Assembly: GCA_018287875.1 (NCBI GenBank)
Contig: JAGVVL010000013.1
Location: 1,798,001-1,862,000 of the forward strand
Origin: Nigrospora sphaerica
Lineage: Eukaryota; Ascomycota; Sordariomycetes; Amphisphaeriales; Apiosporaceae
Length of the DNA stretch: 64,000 nucleotides
Direction of reading: 5' to 3'
The notes under the pieces were generated by a model. It was not told the DNA's origin, ran no database searches, and saw only the letters and a program-made list of their open reading frames with translations. Positions 1-11,084 of this stretch are shown here, piece by piece; positions within the stretch are counted from its first letter, which is position 1, and each line of letters starts with the position of its first letter. The position numbers and the translations under genes were made by a program.

Positions 1-609
1 GCCAAACGGGACAGGCCGCCGAGATGGCTGTCGGTACTTGCGATCATCCCTGCGGAAAAGATCGTGGGCACTAGCGCTCGCTCACCATACTGCGAGCCTG
101 TTATCATGCGGGCCGCCTCCTAACTACACCGCGCGTTTTAATATCCGGCAAACCAGTTCCGCCGCTTCTATGTGGCAGTATTGGCTGCCCAGGTCAACCC
201 AATGGCACTTTCTGGGTCAGCCGCGGAGCCATGTTCGCTGCCCGCTCTCGCAGCGCCGCAGGAGGGGGCGCGCTTTTGAGTGGGAGAACGCCTACCCGTG
301 CCCTCAAATGCGTTACCCGCCTGAGCCGCCTTGGTCGTTGGCCTCATACAGCCGGCAGCCCTCAACCATTCCACCCCAAGCTCGGGCCTGGTCCTTGCCC
401 GCTTGATCTCCGTTAGTCGTAAACGTGCCACTGTTCAGCCGGGTCTCGTTGGCGTGACCATTATCTGGGGCGCTAATGTGAACCGCTCCGAGCACATTTG
501 TGATAACTAGCATCTACAACTAGTGCTAGACCGACAGCTCCGTGCTATTTCGGGGACAGCACTGACTCTGTCCAGAAAGACGGGTAACATACTACCAAGT
601 AGCGACCGC
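1..609. other. Intergenic, no supported gene
   Basis: No reading frame here has recognisable family similarity, a signal peptide or splice structure. It lies downstream of the aspartic-protease-like gene on the minus strand and probably holds that gene's 3' region. Confidence 0.6.
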
Positions 610-2223
610 TCACGGGCGAGGAGAGTCTAACTCAGCAACACCGCTCCTTCGAAGAGATGCCTCCTCGCCAGCACCAGTCCTTGCATCGTCCAGTTGCGTT
701 AGGGGTTCCACCGTCTCTAGCTCGGAGAGCTTCCGCTCCGTGCCCAGGCCCGGTCCCAAGGACCCAGCAGAAAAGGGAGTCGAGCGGAAATGGGGCTGAT
801 CCGGGCCTAGTTCTCCCTGGCCAGCATGCGGTTGCCTGTATCTCTTGAAGAGCCACCACGCAAAAACACCCAGGGCGGCCACGGTGAATGCAACGGGCAG
901 TCCAATTTTAAGACCCAGGTCCGAGCCGTCGCCCCCACGGCTACTGGTGCTTTCGGCCGGCTCGGTCGTCACAGGCTGGCAAATGGGCCCAATGGCCGGC
1001 TCGATGGTGGGCGCCGTTTCGGCCTTGGCGAGCCAGAATTTTTTATTGTCGTAGTCAGCGCGCAAATAGTTTTGTGACAAGAACACGCCGCCCAGCAGCG
1101 GCACGTCGAGCCCGAGGTCGCCCGCCCCCGTCTGCACCGCCGCCATGATGCGCGACGAGTTGAGAACGGCGTACTTGCCCTGGGCATCCGTCCCTCGTTG
1201 CATGGAGACCAGTTCGTAGTGAGGAATCACCGAGACGTAGCCGTTGGTCAGCCGAATGGTGAGGGAGCCCAGCAGCGGCTCGCGAGCGGCCGGGTACTGC
1301 TGGGCGGTGTAGTTGGAGCCGTCGTAGGCGACATGCTGCGTCAGCCGGGTCCATTCGTCGAACATGGTCTTGGTAAAGGTAAAGGCGTTCTGCACCGTGT
1401 CGACGCAGGCCGGCACCTGGGCGTCGCGGTCCTTGAAGAGCGAGTGCTCGCCCTCGGAGTTGGTCAGCACCACGTCGGACAGCATTACCTGGAACGGGCA
1501 GCGGCTCTTGGCCCCGTACCCCGACAGCGGGAACTCGGTGAGGGTGGTGTGGTCGAAGCGGGCCGTGTTGATACCGCCCACCACCAGCTCCCCGTCCTGG
1601 GCTCGGTCTTGCGAACGGGAGCCGTAGTAGAGACCGAAGTTGGCAGTCGAGGCCCAGGAGTTGGCCACCAGGCTGCTCAGGAAGGACGAGCCAGGCCCCA
1701 AGGGAAGCTCCGACTTGTTGGCGGCGTTGACGTTGGACCAGACCTCGACGGGCAGCCGGGGCACGACGGCGGGCGTGTTGGGGAACTCGGCATGGCTGTA
1801 CCCGAAGGCGATGGTGGCGTCCTGCGGGTGCGCGTCGGCGACGGAGACGTTCCACCTACTCTCGGGCACGGGAACGAAGGTGTCGTCGGCCACGTCGAAG
1901 ACGCCGCCCGAGGCGCCCTGGCAGGCCGAGAAGCCGGCCAGGTCGCCAGCCGGGCAGTCGCGGGCGTTGCGCACGCGCGTGTTGTTCTGGCTCAGCGACA
2001 ACCGCAGTCCCAGCAGCTGGCCCCCCAGCAGCATCTCGACGCCGCGGTTCAAGGCGATGCCGTCGGCAAAGGTAGTGTTCTTGATGGCAAAAGACAGCGG
2101 AGGGATCCCGCAGTCCTGCCCGCGCACGCCGTGCGACACGAGGCGGTCGGCCGCGAAGAGGCCCATGGCTACCCAAGCCCACGAGGGCGTCGCGAGCCGT
2201 CGCGTGGTGCGACCCGGGCGCAT
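610..2223 (-). CDS. Pepsin-like (A1 fold) membrane-anchored protein, probably non-catalytic
   Basis: Single exon, 537 aa. An N-terminal hydrophobic stretch (about residues 15-35) looks like a signal peptide. The body aligns by eye with the fungal pepsin-like A1 family: an N-lobe segment around LRLSLSQNNTRV, a paired-Cys loop with GGVFD, and a C-lobe segment around ACVDTVQNAFTF. A hydrophobic helix (about residues 430-450, KIGLPVAFTVAALGVFAWW) is followed by a basic stop-transfer and a cytoplasmic tail of about 85 aa. Several N-x-S/T sites fit a secreted ectodomain. The first DTG/DSG is replaced by a Ser-containing segment and the second reads DTV, so hydrolysis is unlikely. It may be a cell-surface pseudoprotease; yapsin-like enzymes have the same topology but keep the aspartates. 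Family assignment is fairly sure; loss of activity is inferred. Confidence 0.8.
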   Translation of the reverse strand: MRPGRTTRRLATPSWAWVAMGLFAADRLVSHGVRGQDCGIPPLSFAIKNTTFADGIALNRGVEMLLGGQLLGLRLSLSQNNTRVRNARDCPAGDLAGFSACQGASGGVFDVADDTFVPVPESRWNVSVADAHPQDATIAFGYSHAEFPNTPAVVPRLPVEVWSNVNAANKSELPLGPGSSFLSSLVANSWASTANFGLYYGSRSQDRAQDGELVVGGINTARFDHTTLTEFPLSGYGAKSRCPFQVMLSDVVLTNSEGEHSLFKDRDAQVPACVDTVQNAFTFTKTMFDEWTRLTQHVAYDGSNYTAQQYPAAREPLLGSLTIRLTNGYVSVIPHYELVSMQRGTDAQGKYAVLNSSRIMAAVQTGAGDLGLDVPLLGGVFLSQNYLRADYDNKKFWLAKAETAPTIEPAIGPICQPVTTEPAESTSSRGGDGSDLGLKIGLPVAFTVAALGVFAWWLFKRYRQPHAGQGELGPDQPHFRSTPFSAGSLGPGLGTERKLSELETVEPLTQLDDARTGAGEEASLRRSGVAELDSPRP

Positions 2224-3322
2224 GGCGAACGGTCAAGTGCGGGTTTGCACGAGGCGTAGGAGGGTGGCTCGAGGGGGTGAAGAACGGATGATGACCGCGC
2301 CCGGCGATCCCAAGTCTCTGCGTGCACACATCCTGGGGAAGGCATGCCAGAAGGCAAAAGATGCAGCCCCAGCCGTACTGAGTGTTCTTATCATCAGGGC
2401 AACAGGTGATGAAGGAGTCGAGGCCAAGCAAGTCATGCTGGACTCGCTCGCCTTGGCACGCCAATGGTGGACGAGACGCCATCGTGTGGCTGCAGGTTGG
2501 CGCGGTGTGGTTTCCGCTTTAGGCACGAGCTGAAAGACGGAACTCTTGGAAGGCGATCTAGGCGTGTCGTGATGGCATCCCTCAGATAACCGGTTCTGCA
2601 ACGGCATCGCCATTCCCAATCGTTTCCATCAGTCTCGCCACGTGGGCCCGCCCAGCCGAAGAAGGCGACCCCTCGAGTTCAAGGTTTTCATCGGCAGTGT
2701 TCCTCACCACGGCCATGATGTCGCGGGGCGTAAAGACGACCACCAGCCCTGTTCGCTCCGACGGCATGTCTCGTGTCTGCGTGCCGTGGCTTGTGCCGCG
2801 GCTGAAGAGCCCAGGCCCTCTGTTCTGCATGGTCAAGCAGGGAGCGGCAAGAGATCTGGTTGGAAGCCAGCCCGATGGCAACCCCCCCGAGGACCGTGGG
2901 CCTGGGGTACAAACTGGTGCGTTCCCGCGATCCCCGGGTTGGGCACACTCGATTCACGGCTTGGGCGTCTCGTACAAGGGTTCAAAGGATGTATCCCCCG
3001 ACCCCGCACGGCACCCTGTCTTTGACAGGGCGCATTGGTGCCCCGGTAGGGAGTAGTGGACGGTGGCTTGCACGCCCACTCCATTAGAGGAGGTGGCGGC
3101 GCCTTGGGACAGATGGCAGCCCGGCAATATCCCATATTGTCAAGGTAATCGAGTACTACCATGGGGGCAACAGCTACTACCAACGGAGAGAAAAATGGTG
3201 CAAAGAATACCAAAGGTGCACGGGAGGTTTCGGAGCGGCCCCGGTGAGGTTCAGAGTTCATCTGCCCCTACGACGGCGCTGCACTGGCAGGGCGCAGCGC
3301 CACCAGCGACCGGCCCCTTGTA
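2224..3322. other. Intergenic between two minus-strand genes
   Basis: Contains the upstream region of the pepsin-like gene and the downstream region of the hydrolase. Open frames in it are short and lack family signatures. I see no RNA gene or repeat. Confidence 0.5.
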
Positions 3323-4768
3323 CTACCCGCTTCCCGCCAAGCCCGCGTCCACGTTTGCTTCTGTGGCCAAGCCTACCTGGGCATCTGGGCCGGCCTCTGC
3401 GTCCTCATCGGGCCTCCCACCCCCGGCGGCGGCAAAGATGGCCTCGAGCGTTGCCAAGTCGTCTGCCACCCCGTCGTGGTCCGTGTCTTGGACGGTAGTG
3501 GTTTCGACTTGCAGGACGTCGGCTAGCGCGCCACCGGGCCGGGCGTCCTGCCAGCAGGCCTCCATGTATACCTGGCCCGAGGTGCCGGACATGGCGTCCG
3601 AGGCGGCGAAGAAGACGCAGACTCGCAGCTTCGACGGCGGCGGCGGCGGCGCCCGGCGGCGGCGCTCGCGCTCCTGGGCGGCCAGGGCGCGCACAAATGC
3701 GGCGTAGTCGTCGCAGGCGCCCCAGAGGCCCGGCGGCCCCTTTTTGAGGCACAGACGGGCCTCATCGTTGGCGCCGCGCGTGTCCTCGGCGAAGACGGCG
3801 CGACCCGTGGCGGCGGCCAGGGCGGCGGCGGCGGCGGGTTCGTCGGGCACGCCGTAAACGCGGGCCAGGCGGCGCGCGTCCCGGCGAGCGCGGGCGCGGG
3901 GGCCCGGCGCCCCGGGGTCCTCGTCGCCGTCGCCGCCCGGGATGAGGGCCCGGAGGCTCTCGAGCGCGGCGCCGCTCTGCGCCAGCGGCCTCTGCGCCGT
4001 CGTCTGTACGAACTGCGGAATCCGGTTCCAGATGGCGAAAGCGGGCGCCGGGATCCACTGCAGGAGCCGAACGTCGCGCTTGCGTGAGGCGGCCGCGTCG
4101 ATGAAGGGGCCTTGTGGGTGGAGGGGGTTTCAGCAGTGCCTCCGTTGTCGTCGGTGGGCCAAAAAGGCGGGGGGGGGGGGGGGGAAGGGGAAAACACACT
4201 TACCCAACAGAGCCACCAAGGGCCGGTTGGGGTGCAGCACCTCGCGGCACCGGTACAGGGTGTTGAGGGCGTAGATGGTGCCGGCGCTGTGGGAGACAAG
4301 GGCGACGTGGCGGATGCCGAGGTGGCGCAAGAGGGCGGGCACCAGCTCGAGCCAGACGGGCACGCGCTGCGCCAACGACACCGCCGCCGACGTGCCGAGG
4401 CCCGGCCGGTCGACGGCCAGCACGCGGACGCCCATGCGCGCCGCCACGGCGTGCACCGCGGGCCACGTCGCCATGTAGCGCGACGCGAACATGCCCGGGA
4501 TGAGGAGGACGGTGGGTACGTCTTCGGCTTCCTCGTCGTCGTCGTTCTCCCCGCGCTCCCGCCGCTTTCCCTCCCGGCCCGCCTCGGCATAGCTGAAGAC
4601 GAGGTCCCCATGCGTCGCCGTCGCCGGCAGCGTGAAGGTCCGATGGAAGCGCGGGTGGGCGAGGTACGTCTGCGCGTCCGACGCCGGCGGGGGCGGCGGT
4701 ACCGGCGCCGCCGCGGTTGCACTCGTCGTCATGGCGGCGACGGAGTTACGTGATGGGGATGGGAGCAT
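3323..4768 (-). CDS. Alpha/beta-hydrolase fold protein
   Basis: Two exons, 4768-4204 and 4110-3323, with a GT-AG intron at 4111-4203; phases agree and give 450 aa. Exon 1 carries the core of an alpha/beta hydrolase: an oxyanion-type strand VPTVLLIPGMFASR, a DRPGLGTS segment, and the nucleophile elbow SHSAG, where the second Ser is the likely nucleophile. Exon 2 continues the cap region (PFIDAAASRKRDVRLLQ) and ends in a low-complexity Ala/Gly-rich tail. An acidic insert (ENDDDEEAED) precedes the first core strand. Translation could also start at Met13. No signal peptide is visible, so it is probably intracellular. Substrate cannot be read from the sequence. The intron holds a long C-tract on the sense strand. 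Confidence 0.8.
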
Positions 4769-5200
4769 GGGGACAGGATGAAAGCGTCCCGAAGGGCATT
4801 TCGGGCGGGAGATATGTTCCCCGTCGTCGAGGGCGGTCAGACGGACATGGGCCGGGTACAGTAGGTCCAGGCAGATGTTTCTTAGCGTGGGGGCTAGACT
4901 GGATGCATGGCTTACATGGGACGGAATCGTACGTCCATCCCGTGCCTATCCCGGAGCCAAAGGGTTTACCGGCAAGCAAAGCACGGGAACGAAGGGCAAG
5001 ACGCCAATAATAGACGTCGTGTTGTTCCGCTGCGTGGGCGTGTGATCTCCGTTGTACCGTTCTCACGAATAGTGGCAAGGCGTGGTAATAGTGGCATTAT
5101 GTATTAATTTCCAGCTATGCGGTGTCTCTGACGAAAGCACGGCCATGCTCATCTCCCCCGAGAAGCCGTACATCCCTCCATCAATCCACAAGCGACGCGT
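4769..5200. other. Intergenic
   Basis: Upstream region of the hydrolase and downstream region of the small secreted protein. Nothing else recognised. Confidence 0.5.
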
Positions 5201-5701
5201 CTATTGGCCGCGGCGCAGGGTGCACTTGTCCCGGCCGCGATCCAGCGTGTTGGGGTCGCAGGTGAGCTTGGAGTTTTCGACGCACGTCAAGCCGACACCT
5301 GCCCATCGTCAGTCATGCCGTCGCCGAAGCGAAGGAGGGGGGGGGGACAGGGGGAGGATCGAGGGATCCAGCAACGTACAGCCATTCCGGGTCGAGGCGG
5401 CGGGGATGCAGCGGCCCGTCTCGCCGTTGAAGTTGCAGATGTCCTGGCGCAGGTTGACGCCGTGGTTGCAGCAGCCGCCGGTGACGACGGAGCGGCCGCC
5501 GTTGTCCTTGAAGGGCTGGGGCGCAGCCCGCGCCGCGAGCCGCACGTCGCCGCTGTGGTCGACCTGCCGCCCCGGCACCGTCGCCGGCACCAAGATCGGG
5601 TCCGACCGCGCCACGTGCGCCACGCCCTCGTTGTCCACGATGGCCGCCCGTGTTGTGGCCGCCGCCGCCACCAGGGCGTAGAGTGCGCGCGAGAAGTGCA
5701 T
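5201..5701 (-). CDS. Small secreted cysteine-containing protein
   Basis: Exons 5701-5380 and 5298-5201; intron 5299-5379 (81 bases, GTACGT donor, CAG acceptor). The join splits a Cys codon and gives about 139 aa. Residues 1-19 (MHFSRALYALVAAAATTRA) form a clear signal peptide. The mature part has at least seven Cys: a CC pair in GGCCNHG, then CNF, RCIP, NGC, LTC, LTCDP and DKC, suggesting disulfide-stabilised folding. I do not recognise a named family; size, secretion and Cys content fit the broad class of fungal small secreted proteins, some of which are effectors, but nothing shows that role here. A TATATAT box lies about 40 bases upstream. The intron contains a C-tract. Confidence 0.7.
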
Positions 5702-5739
5702 GGTGGAAGGTGGTGGAAGGGGGGAGGGGGATGAGATGG

Positions 5740-5746
5740 TATATAT
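5740..5746 (-). promoter_or_regulatory. TATA-like box of the small secreted protein gene
   Basis: TATATAT lies 38-45 bases before the start codon at 5701. The position suits a TATA element with a short leader. Confidence 0.45.
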
Positions 5747-6682
5747 GGAGGGGAGCGGAAAGGGGATCCGGCCGGCGGTGGGAAGAGAAGAGAAGGAGTA
5801 AATACGAGATGGATGCTGGAACGAAAACTAGTGTTGGTGGTGATGTATTCCTCATCATCAACGCGTCGAATCGGCCTTCTTATACCACCACTCCCTCCTG
5901 CTGCTTCGCTTCCAATTCCCGGCGCCCCGTCGTCCTCAGTCACCTTGGCGTTTTACGCAACGGGCCCCGTCAGGAGTTCAACGGCGGCAAATGGAGGGGT
6001 GCGGCATCGGTGTTGGGGTGCCATTTCATTTCAGGCAACCCAGCGGTCGAAAACGGCCGGGCCAAGAGGGTGTACGAGCGGCTGCTCTCCCGTCTCGCGT
6101 CTCACGCCCCGGATGAAACCCCAACGGCCGCTTCATTTGCAGGGGTCGCGCTCGCTTGCACCTTCCCCCCCCTTTCGGACCCACCAGCAGCAGCCAGGGC
6201 GGCCTGCCGCATCACGAAGAGCGCAGCCGACGAGGCTTTTGAATCGAGTGTGCAGCCGAAGACCGGCGGGCGCGGCAGCCATACGGACGTAGCGAACAAC
6301 CCGAGTACCGAGGATTGGTGCTGTGGTTCGTGGTGGGCTTTTTTGTTGCTGCTGTTTCCCTCTTCTCCACTTGCTTCGCGAGCCACTCCAACCCAAACTA
6401 GGTACGTACCCAGCCGAGAGTGGCGCAACCACCGAAGAGCTGTGGCGCCGCCCCCACGATGAGAAAATCCGAGCCAGCCACAGTCGGTGTTGTGTAATGG
6501 GAAGCTCCCGTGGCAGTTGGGTAACAAGATGAATTGACTTTGCCGGCTATCTTTTCATCATCTTCCCCGCGTCTCTTACGACGCCTGATTTACAAAGTCC
6601 TAATCCGGACTGCCTTTCGACCACGGGGCTGAGTTGGCCTTTATCCGCCACTTTTCGGAGGGCGGCGCAGACACCGACAGCT
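5747..6682. other. Intergenic
   Basis: GC-rich upstream DNA of the secreted protein and downstream flank of the GNAT pseudogene. No gene supported. Confidence 0.5.
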
Positions 6683-7211
6683 TTATTGACCAGTGACTCC
6701 ATGCTTTTTGCCAAGCCCGCGGCGAACCTGGCGGCGACCTCGACGATTTTCCTCAGACCTCAAGTGCGAGTGGGCTTGGGCACTCGCACTGTGGCGGCGT
6801 TGGGAATGGGGCCTCCAACCGTACTCGGTGGTGGTCCCGAAAGGCGCAAAGCCCAGCTCAAAGAAGAGGGCAGCGGTCGAGGGCGAGGTAGTAAATAGGG
6901 CAAATTCCTTCCTGGACTTCTCGGCCGTTTTTAAAGCGTGCGAGATCAACAACCTCGCGGTACCCCGGTTCCGCCAGGCCTTCTTCCCAAAGAGGACGTG
7001 AACTGAAGAGGAAACGCCCCAGTAAATGCATGTACGCCGTTCCCACCACCTCGTCGTCGCACTCGGCTGCAAACATGTGCAACATGGAAGCACCCTTGAC
7101 CAGAGCATTCTCATATATCTTTGTCCGGTGATTTATGTCGTTCTCGGGGCCTCCCGCCGTCCACGTGGCCACCCAGCTTCTAACGCGCTCGCGGGCGACG
7201 GGGCCTGACAA
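6683..7211 (-). pseudogene. GNAT-family N-acetyltransferase, frame-broken
   Basis: Two overlapping minus-strand frames together look like one GNAT protein. The upstream frame (about 7211 to 7015) encodes the beta2-beta4 part (MLHMFAAECDDEVVGTAYMH). The downstream frame (about 7015 to 6683) encodes the acetyl-CoA loop and last strands: RNRGTARLLISHAL matches motif A (R-x-x-G-x-A), followed by ALFTTSPSTAALFFELGF. The frame changes between about 6990 and 7020 with no credible GT-AG intron. Such enzymes transfer an acetyl group from acetyl-CoA to an amine; the acceptor is unknown. The N-terminus may extend further but I could not define it. Either a real one-base lesion or a sequence error beside a CCCC run. 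Confidence 0.6.
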
Positions 7212-8309
7212 TGGTACCGAGGTGAGGATTGGTGCGCGGCCGGAGCCGTTTCAGGTATTCAGGCTCTCCAGCACAACGCCTGTACATGACGAGTTCGCAC
7301 CGAGTGCGCTGCAAAGAATTCCCCACGAGTACGTCTTCGAGCACGGGCTGAGGGTCCGGCTGCGCTGCCCGAACTGCCCTAGAACGATACCAACGGCCGC
7401 TTGCATGGCCTTTCTAAACTCTGTCTTCGGGACAGGGCTGAAATCCTGGAACTCGACGTTGTTGTGGAACCGGCAGCCTTCGTCGGCTTGCCACCAACTC
7501 ACCTCCCAGTCCGGGCCGCCGCAACGATGCTTGTAGCCTGGCATGCCGCTCTGAATGAGGGCCGACGGCCGCTTCTTGTTGTTGACGTAGCATACCAGCA
7601 GAAACCATAGACCAGCTTCAAAATGACGATACAGTCTGCGGCGCGTACGCCATGGTGCTCGCCTTGGCGGCACCAGGGGTGGAAGGCGTAGGCTCAAGTT
7701 GCATATGGAGGGTATTAATGGTGAAAAGGGCTTCCGGAAGAGAAAAGAGAAGCCCCTGCGCCTTACGACGGGGGCCATAAAGTACTCCGTATACACCAAG
7801 TACCCCAGACACGACAAGGCTTGTACAAAAACCTCCCTTCTTGAGGTAGTGCCGGATGTTGACTGAAAGACTGGGTTATGCATGTTGGGAAGCATGATAC
7901 ATCGTCAGTCGATTAGTACTACTTAACTACTTGGGTAACCCTTTTTTAAACTGTTGTTATATGTATTTTACTTTTGGTTTTTATCGTTGTGGTTAAGCGG
8001 GACGGGTGCCTGGGATTAGAAAGAGGACAACGAGATAGGAGCACTGCATGGCCAACGATAACTGCCATACGGGCGGCGATGACGAAGAAGCCACGCAGGA
8101 TCTCTCCTGAGCGCTACGTTGCCCCATGTAGAAAACTGGATAGGTTTTGCCGGAGACCCTTACCTCCCCACCATGTGTGCGACAAATCGCTTTAAAACTA
8201 ACTTGTCACCAAAGGGGCCCAGAGGGTTAAGGCTAGGTATTGGAGGAATCCCCGGTCACAGGATCAGTAGTCAATAAAGGGGTTGAGACGAGGTACTGGG
8301 GGATAAGGA
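7212..8309. other. Intergenic, no supported gene
   Basis: A 214-codon open frame on the minus strand (7251-7895) has no recognisable domain and unusual composition, so it is not called. The base composition becomes AT-richer after about 7900, towards the MITE. Confidence 0.45.
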
Positions 8310-8311
8310 TA

Positions 8312-8573
8312 AGCTCAAAAATTCCCAGGTGCGCGGCCCCCTTCACACGCCATGGTTCCACATTGAAACGAAAGATTTTGACGTCCTCATTACTTCGCAT
8401 GTTCATATAAGGATACGTAAATAGTTATATACTACTATAGAGAAAACAATATAATAAGTTCCACACCTGTATACCAAAGTAAAGGGAATTCATCGTGATA
8501 AAAGTAGCGATTTTCCCGACTTTAACGAGAGAATCGTGCGCGAAAGGGGGGTGCGCCCAGGGATGCTTGAGCT
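8312..8573. mobile_element. MITE related to the Fot1/pogo-type element
   Basis: A 262-base non-coding element flanked by TA on both sides (8310-8311 and 8574-8575). Its ends form imperfect inverted repeats of roughly 35-40 bases. The right end, read inwards, starts AGCTCAAGCATCCC, identical to both outer ends of the Fot-like transposon at 33565-35492. The left end reads AGCTCAAAAATTCCC, differing by changes including C-to-T type. There is no coding capacity. Interpreted as a non-autonomous deletion or end-capture derivative mobilised by that transposase family. Confidence 0.7.
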
Positions 8574-8575
8574 TA

Positions 8576-9220
8576 CGCCAAACGGTAGGCACGATGTGAC
8601 ACATGGAGGGCCAGACGCCAAGCGAATCCTCACTTCGGCTTGTGGGCTCATGGGCGCATACTAATTGATTTTAAAGTTTGGGCAGGGGGCCTTCAAGGTT
8701 GAAAAATGTAATGTCGATAAGGGTTCACTGAAACTTCCAGAAGAAGTAATCAACACTTTCAGTCTTTTCCCTCCAAAGACAAATAAGGAAAAAGGGCCGA
8801 ATGGTACTGAAAGTTTATGCCCGGTCTTCTCTAGATATGTCCATAGCAACGCCCCCTTCTTTTCGCAGGTTAGAGAAGAGGTGCGGGGGAACTGAAAAGG
8901 GAAAGGGAAGAGAGGAGCCAACTGCTTGAGAACCTCCTTATGCCGGTCATTCGATCTTATCCCGCGACCAGCTTGGAGTGGTACCTAACCAGTGGATGCC
9001 CATCAGATCTGCCCAGGAAATCTGGGCTTGAATCTCATTACTATTTCGAATAAATTGTGTACATATCCATTCGGGGTGTCATTACTCCGCAGTGCCCATA
9101 AGTTCGTCAAGTCATCGTCACATCATTGTACTGCCATGTGGACGCGTCATGGCTCGAGTCGTCTTCGGGACGGGCGCGCAGCCCGTCCGACATGCCCACA
9201 CTCGCCCGAAGCGAGCACGC
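8576..9220. other. Intergenic
   Basis: Between the MITE and the sugar permease 3' end. No gene or repeat recognised. Confidence 0.5.
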
Positions 9221-11084
9221 TCACACCTGCCTCTCCAGATGCGCAATGGCAATCTGGTCGCGGTACTTTTGCGCCATGGCCGGGTCGACGTGGCTCTCGA
9301 ACACATCGATTTGCGTCGAGGCGAACTTGCGGGCGCTCACGCCCTTTTCGAAGAGCAGGTCCAGCTCCGCAAAGGTGCGGCCGGTGGGCTCCGGCACGCG
9401 GAAGTAGGTGTAAATCAGGCACAGGAAGCATATGCCGGCCTAAAGGATACGCAGTATTAGTGATGGGGGAGCTCATTCGACCTCAAGAAACGGTCCCGTG
9501 GAGGATCCCGCTGACGAGCACGACTCACCCAGAAAAAGCCGGCGAAGTTACCCCAGTCCCAGGCGCCGGGGTTCAGCATGTAGGGAGTAAGAACGCCACA
9601 GATGATGGCGACGATGTTGTAAAGCACGCGCCCCAGCACCACCGTCTTGATCTGCAGGCGCCGCGTCGAAATCTCGGCCACGAGAGAGTAGCACACAGTG
9701 CCGACCGTCAGCTGGTAGGCCAGGGCCCAGACCAGCATGATGCTGCCCGTGGCCAGCGAGGCCTGCGTCCGGTCGGGGACGAGGCCCAGGAAGCCGAGGA
9801 TCAGGAGCATGCAGAACAGGATGGCGAGACCGTAGAGGTAGAGGGACCTACGACCGATGCCCATGGTGATGAGGATCCAGGTCCCGAATACGCCCACGCA
9901 GTTGATGGCATACTGGCCCAAGGCGAACGCGTACGCCTTGTCGGACGCGAGTCCGGCCTGCTTGAGGAAGTAGCTGGCAGGGTGTCAGCAGCGAGCAAAA
10001 CGTGAGCCCGGCAGCATTCAGGGGGGGGGGGGGGGGGAGAGACGTACGTCGAGTAGTTGGAGAACGAGTTGCCACTCAAGTTTTGGATGGCCCAGACCAT
10101 GCAGACAATCTCGGTTCTTCGCAGATCGGTGCCCCGGAAGCAGTCCAGATAACTCGCGCCCTTGGTGATCTTGTCCTCGAGGGCGGTCGTGTGCACCATC
10201 ATGGCGACGGTCTCGTCGGCATCAAAGTCGGTCTCGCGGTTCTTGCTGGTCAGACGGAGCAGCGACCGCTTGGCTTCCTCCATCTTGCCCTTGCGCACGA
10301 GCCACCAGGGGGACTCGGGGGCGAACCAGATGCCGACAATCAGGGGCAGCGGCCACATCCACTGCAGGGCGTAGGGGATGCGGTAGGCCCACTCGTCGGT
10401 GCGCCAGAGGTTGCCCATGATGACGCCGATGCCGATCTCCTGGCCGATGCCCCAGCAGATGTTGATGTAGGTCGTCAGGTAGCCGCGCAGGGCGACGGGG
10501 CAGACCTCGGAGGCGTAGGTGATGGTGATGGTCTGGAAGACGCCCCAGGGGATGCCGCACAGGATCTCGGCGATCTGGAGATGGACGACGTTCTGGGCGG
10601 TGAAGAAGATGGCGGTAAAGCCCATGACGAGGGTCAGGCAGCCGATGACGGTGTAGCGGTAGCCGAAGCGCTCCGAGACCCAGCCGTTGATCAGGAGGCC
10701 GATGATCTCACCCACGGTGGCACCGTTGCTGAGGCCGGCCTGCCAGGCCGCCGGCACCTCCCAGTCTCCGTTGGGCAGCTGCTCGCCGTACTTGCGGTTG
10801 AACTGCTCGAAGGCGTAGAAGTTGTTGACCAGGGACACGTCGAACCCCTCCATGATGATGCAGGTGGAGATGAGCATGCTCCAGGCGATGGCCTTGGGGT
10901 ACAGCTTGATGCCCTGCAGCAGGCTCATGTTGTGCTCCTTCTCGGTGGCGAGCTTGGCGTCCCGGATCAGGTCTGTCATGCCCTTCTCCTCAGAGGCGGC
11001 GTAGTTGGCCTTCTCCTCGGCCGCCGAGGGGTAAGGACCCCCCCCCTCGGCGGTGATGTCGTTTTTCTCCGTGGGCGAGCCCAT
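9221..11084 (-). CDS. MFS sugar transporter, maltose/alpha-glucoside permease type
   Basis: Exons 11084-10048, 9973-9529 and 9439-9221; introns 9974-10047 and 9440-9528, phases consistent, 566 aa. Start chosen at MGSPTEKND; the frame is open further upstream but that part is low-complexity. A cytoplasmic N-terminus of about 65 aa leads into the first helix (AIAWSMLISTCIIMEGFDVSLVNNF), a signature of fungal alpha-glucoside permeases. Sugar-porter marks follow: SERFGYRYT between helices 2 and 3, the PESPWWLVRKGK loop after helix 6, and RVPEPTGRTFAELDLLFEKG after helix 12. It should be a plasma-membrane proton-coupled importer of maltose or a related sugar; the substrate is inferred from family only. 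It is divergent from the Zn2Cys6 gene, a layout like fungal MAL pairs, but no alpha-glucosidase gene is adjacent. Confidence 0.88.

Noticed and set aside
1198..2259. 353-codon plus-strand frame opposite the pepsin-like gene
   Set aside because: Shadow of the minus-strand gene; Val/Gly/Arg-rich composition from antisense reading of GC-rich codons.
7251..7895. 214-codon minus-strand open frame
   Set aside because: No domain, no signal peptide, composition unlike a protein; might contain a lost N-terminal piece of the GNAT gene but nothing shows it.
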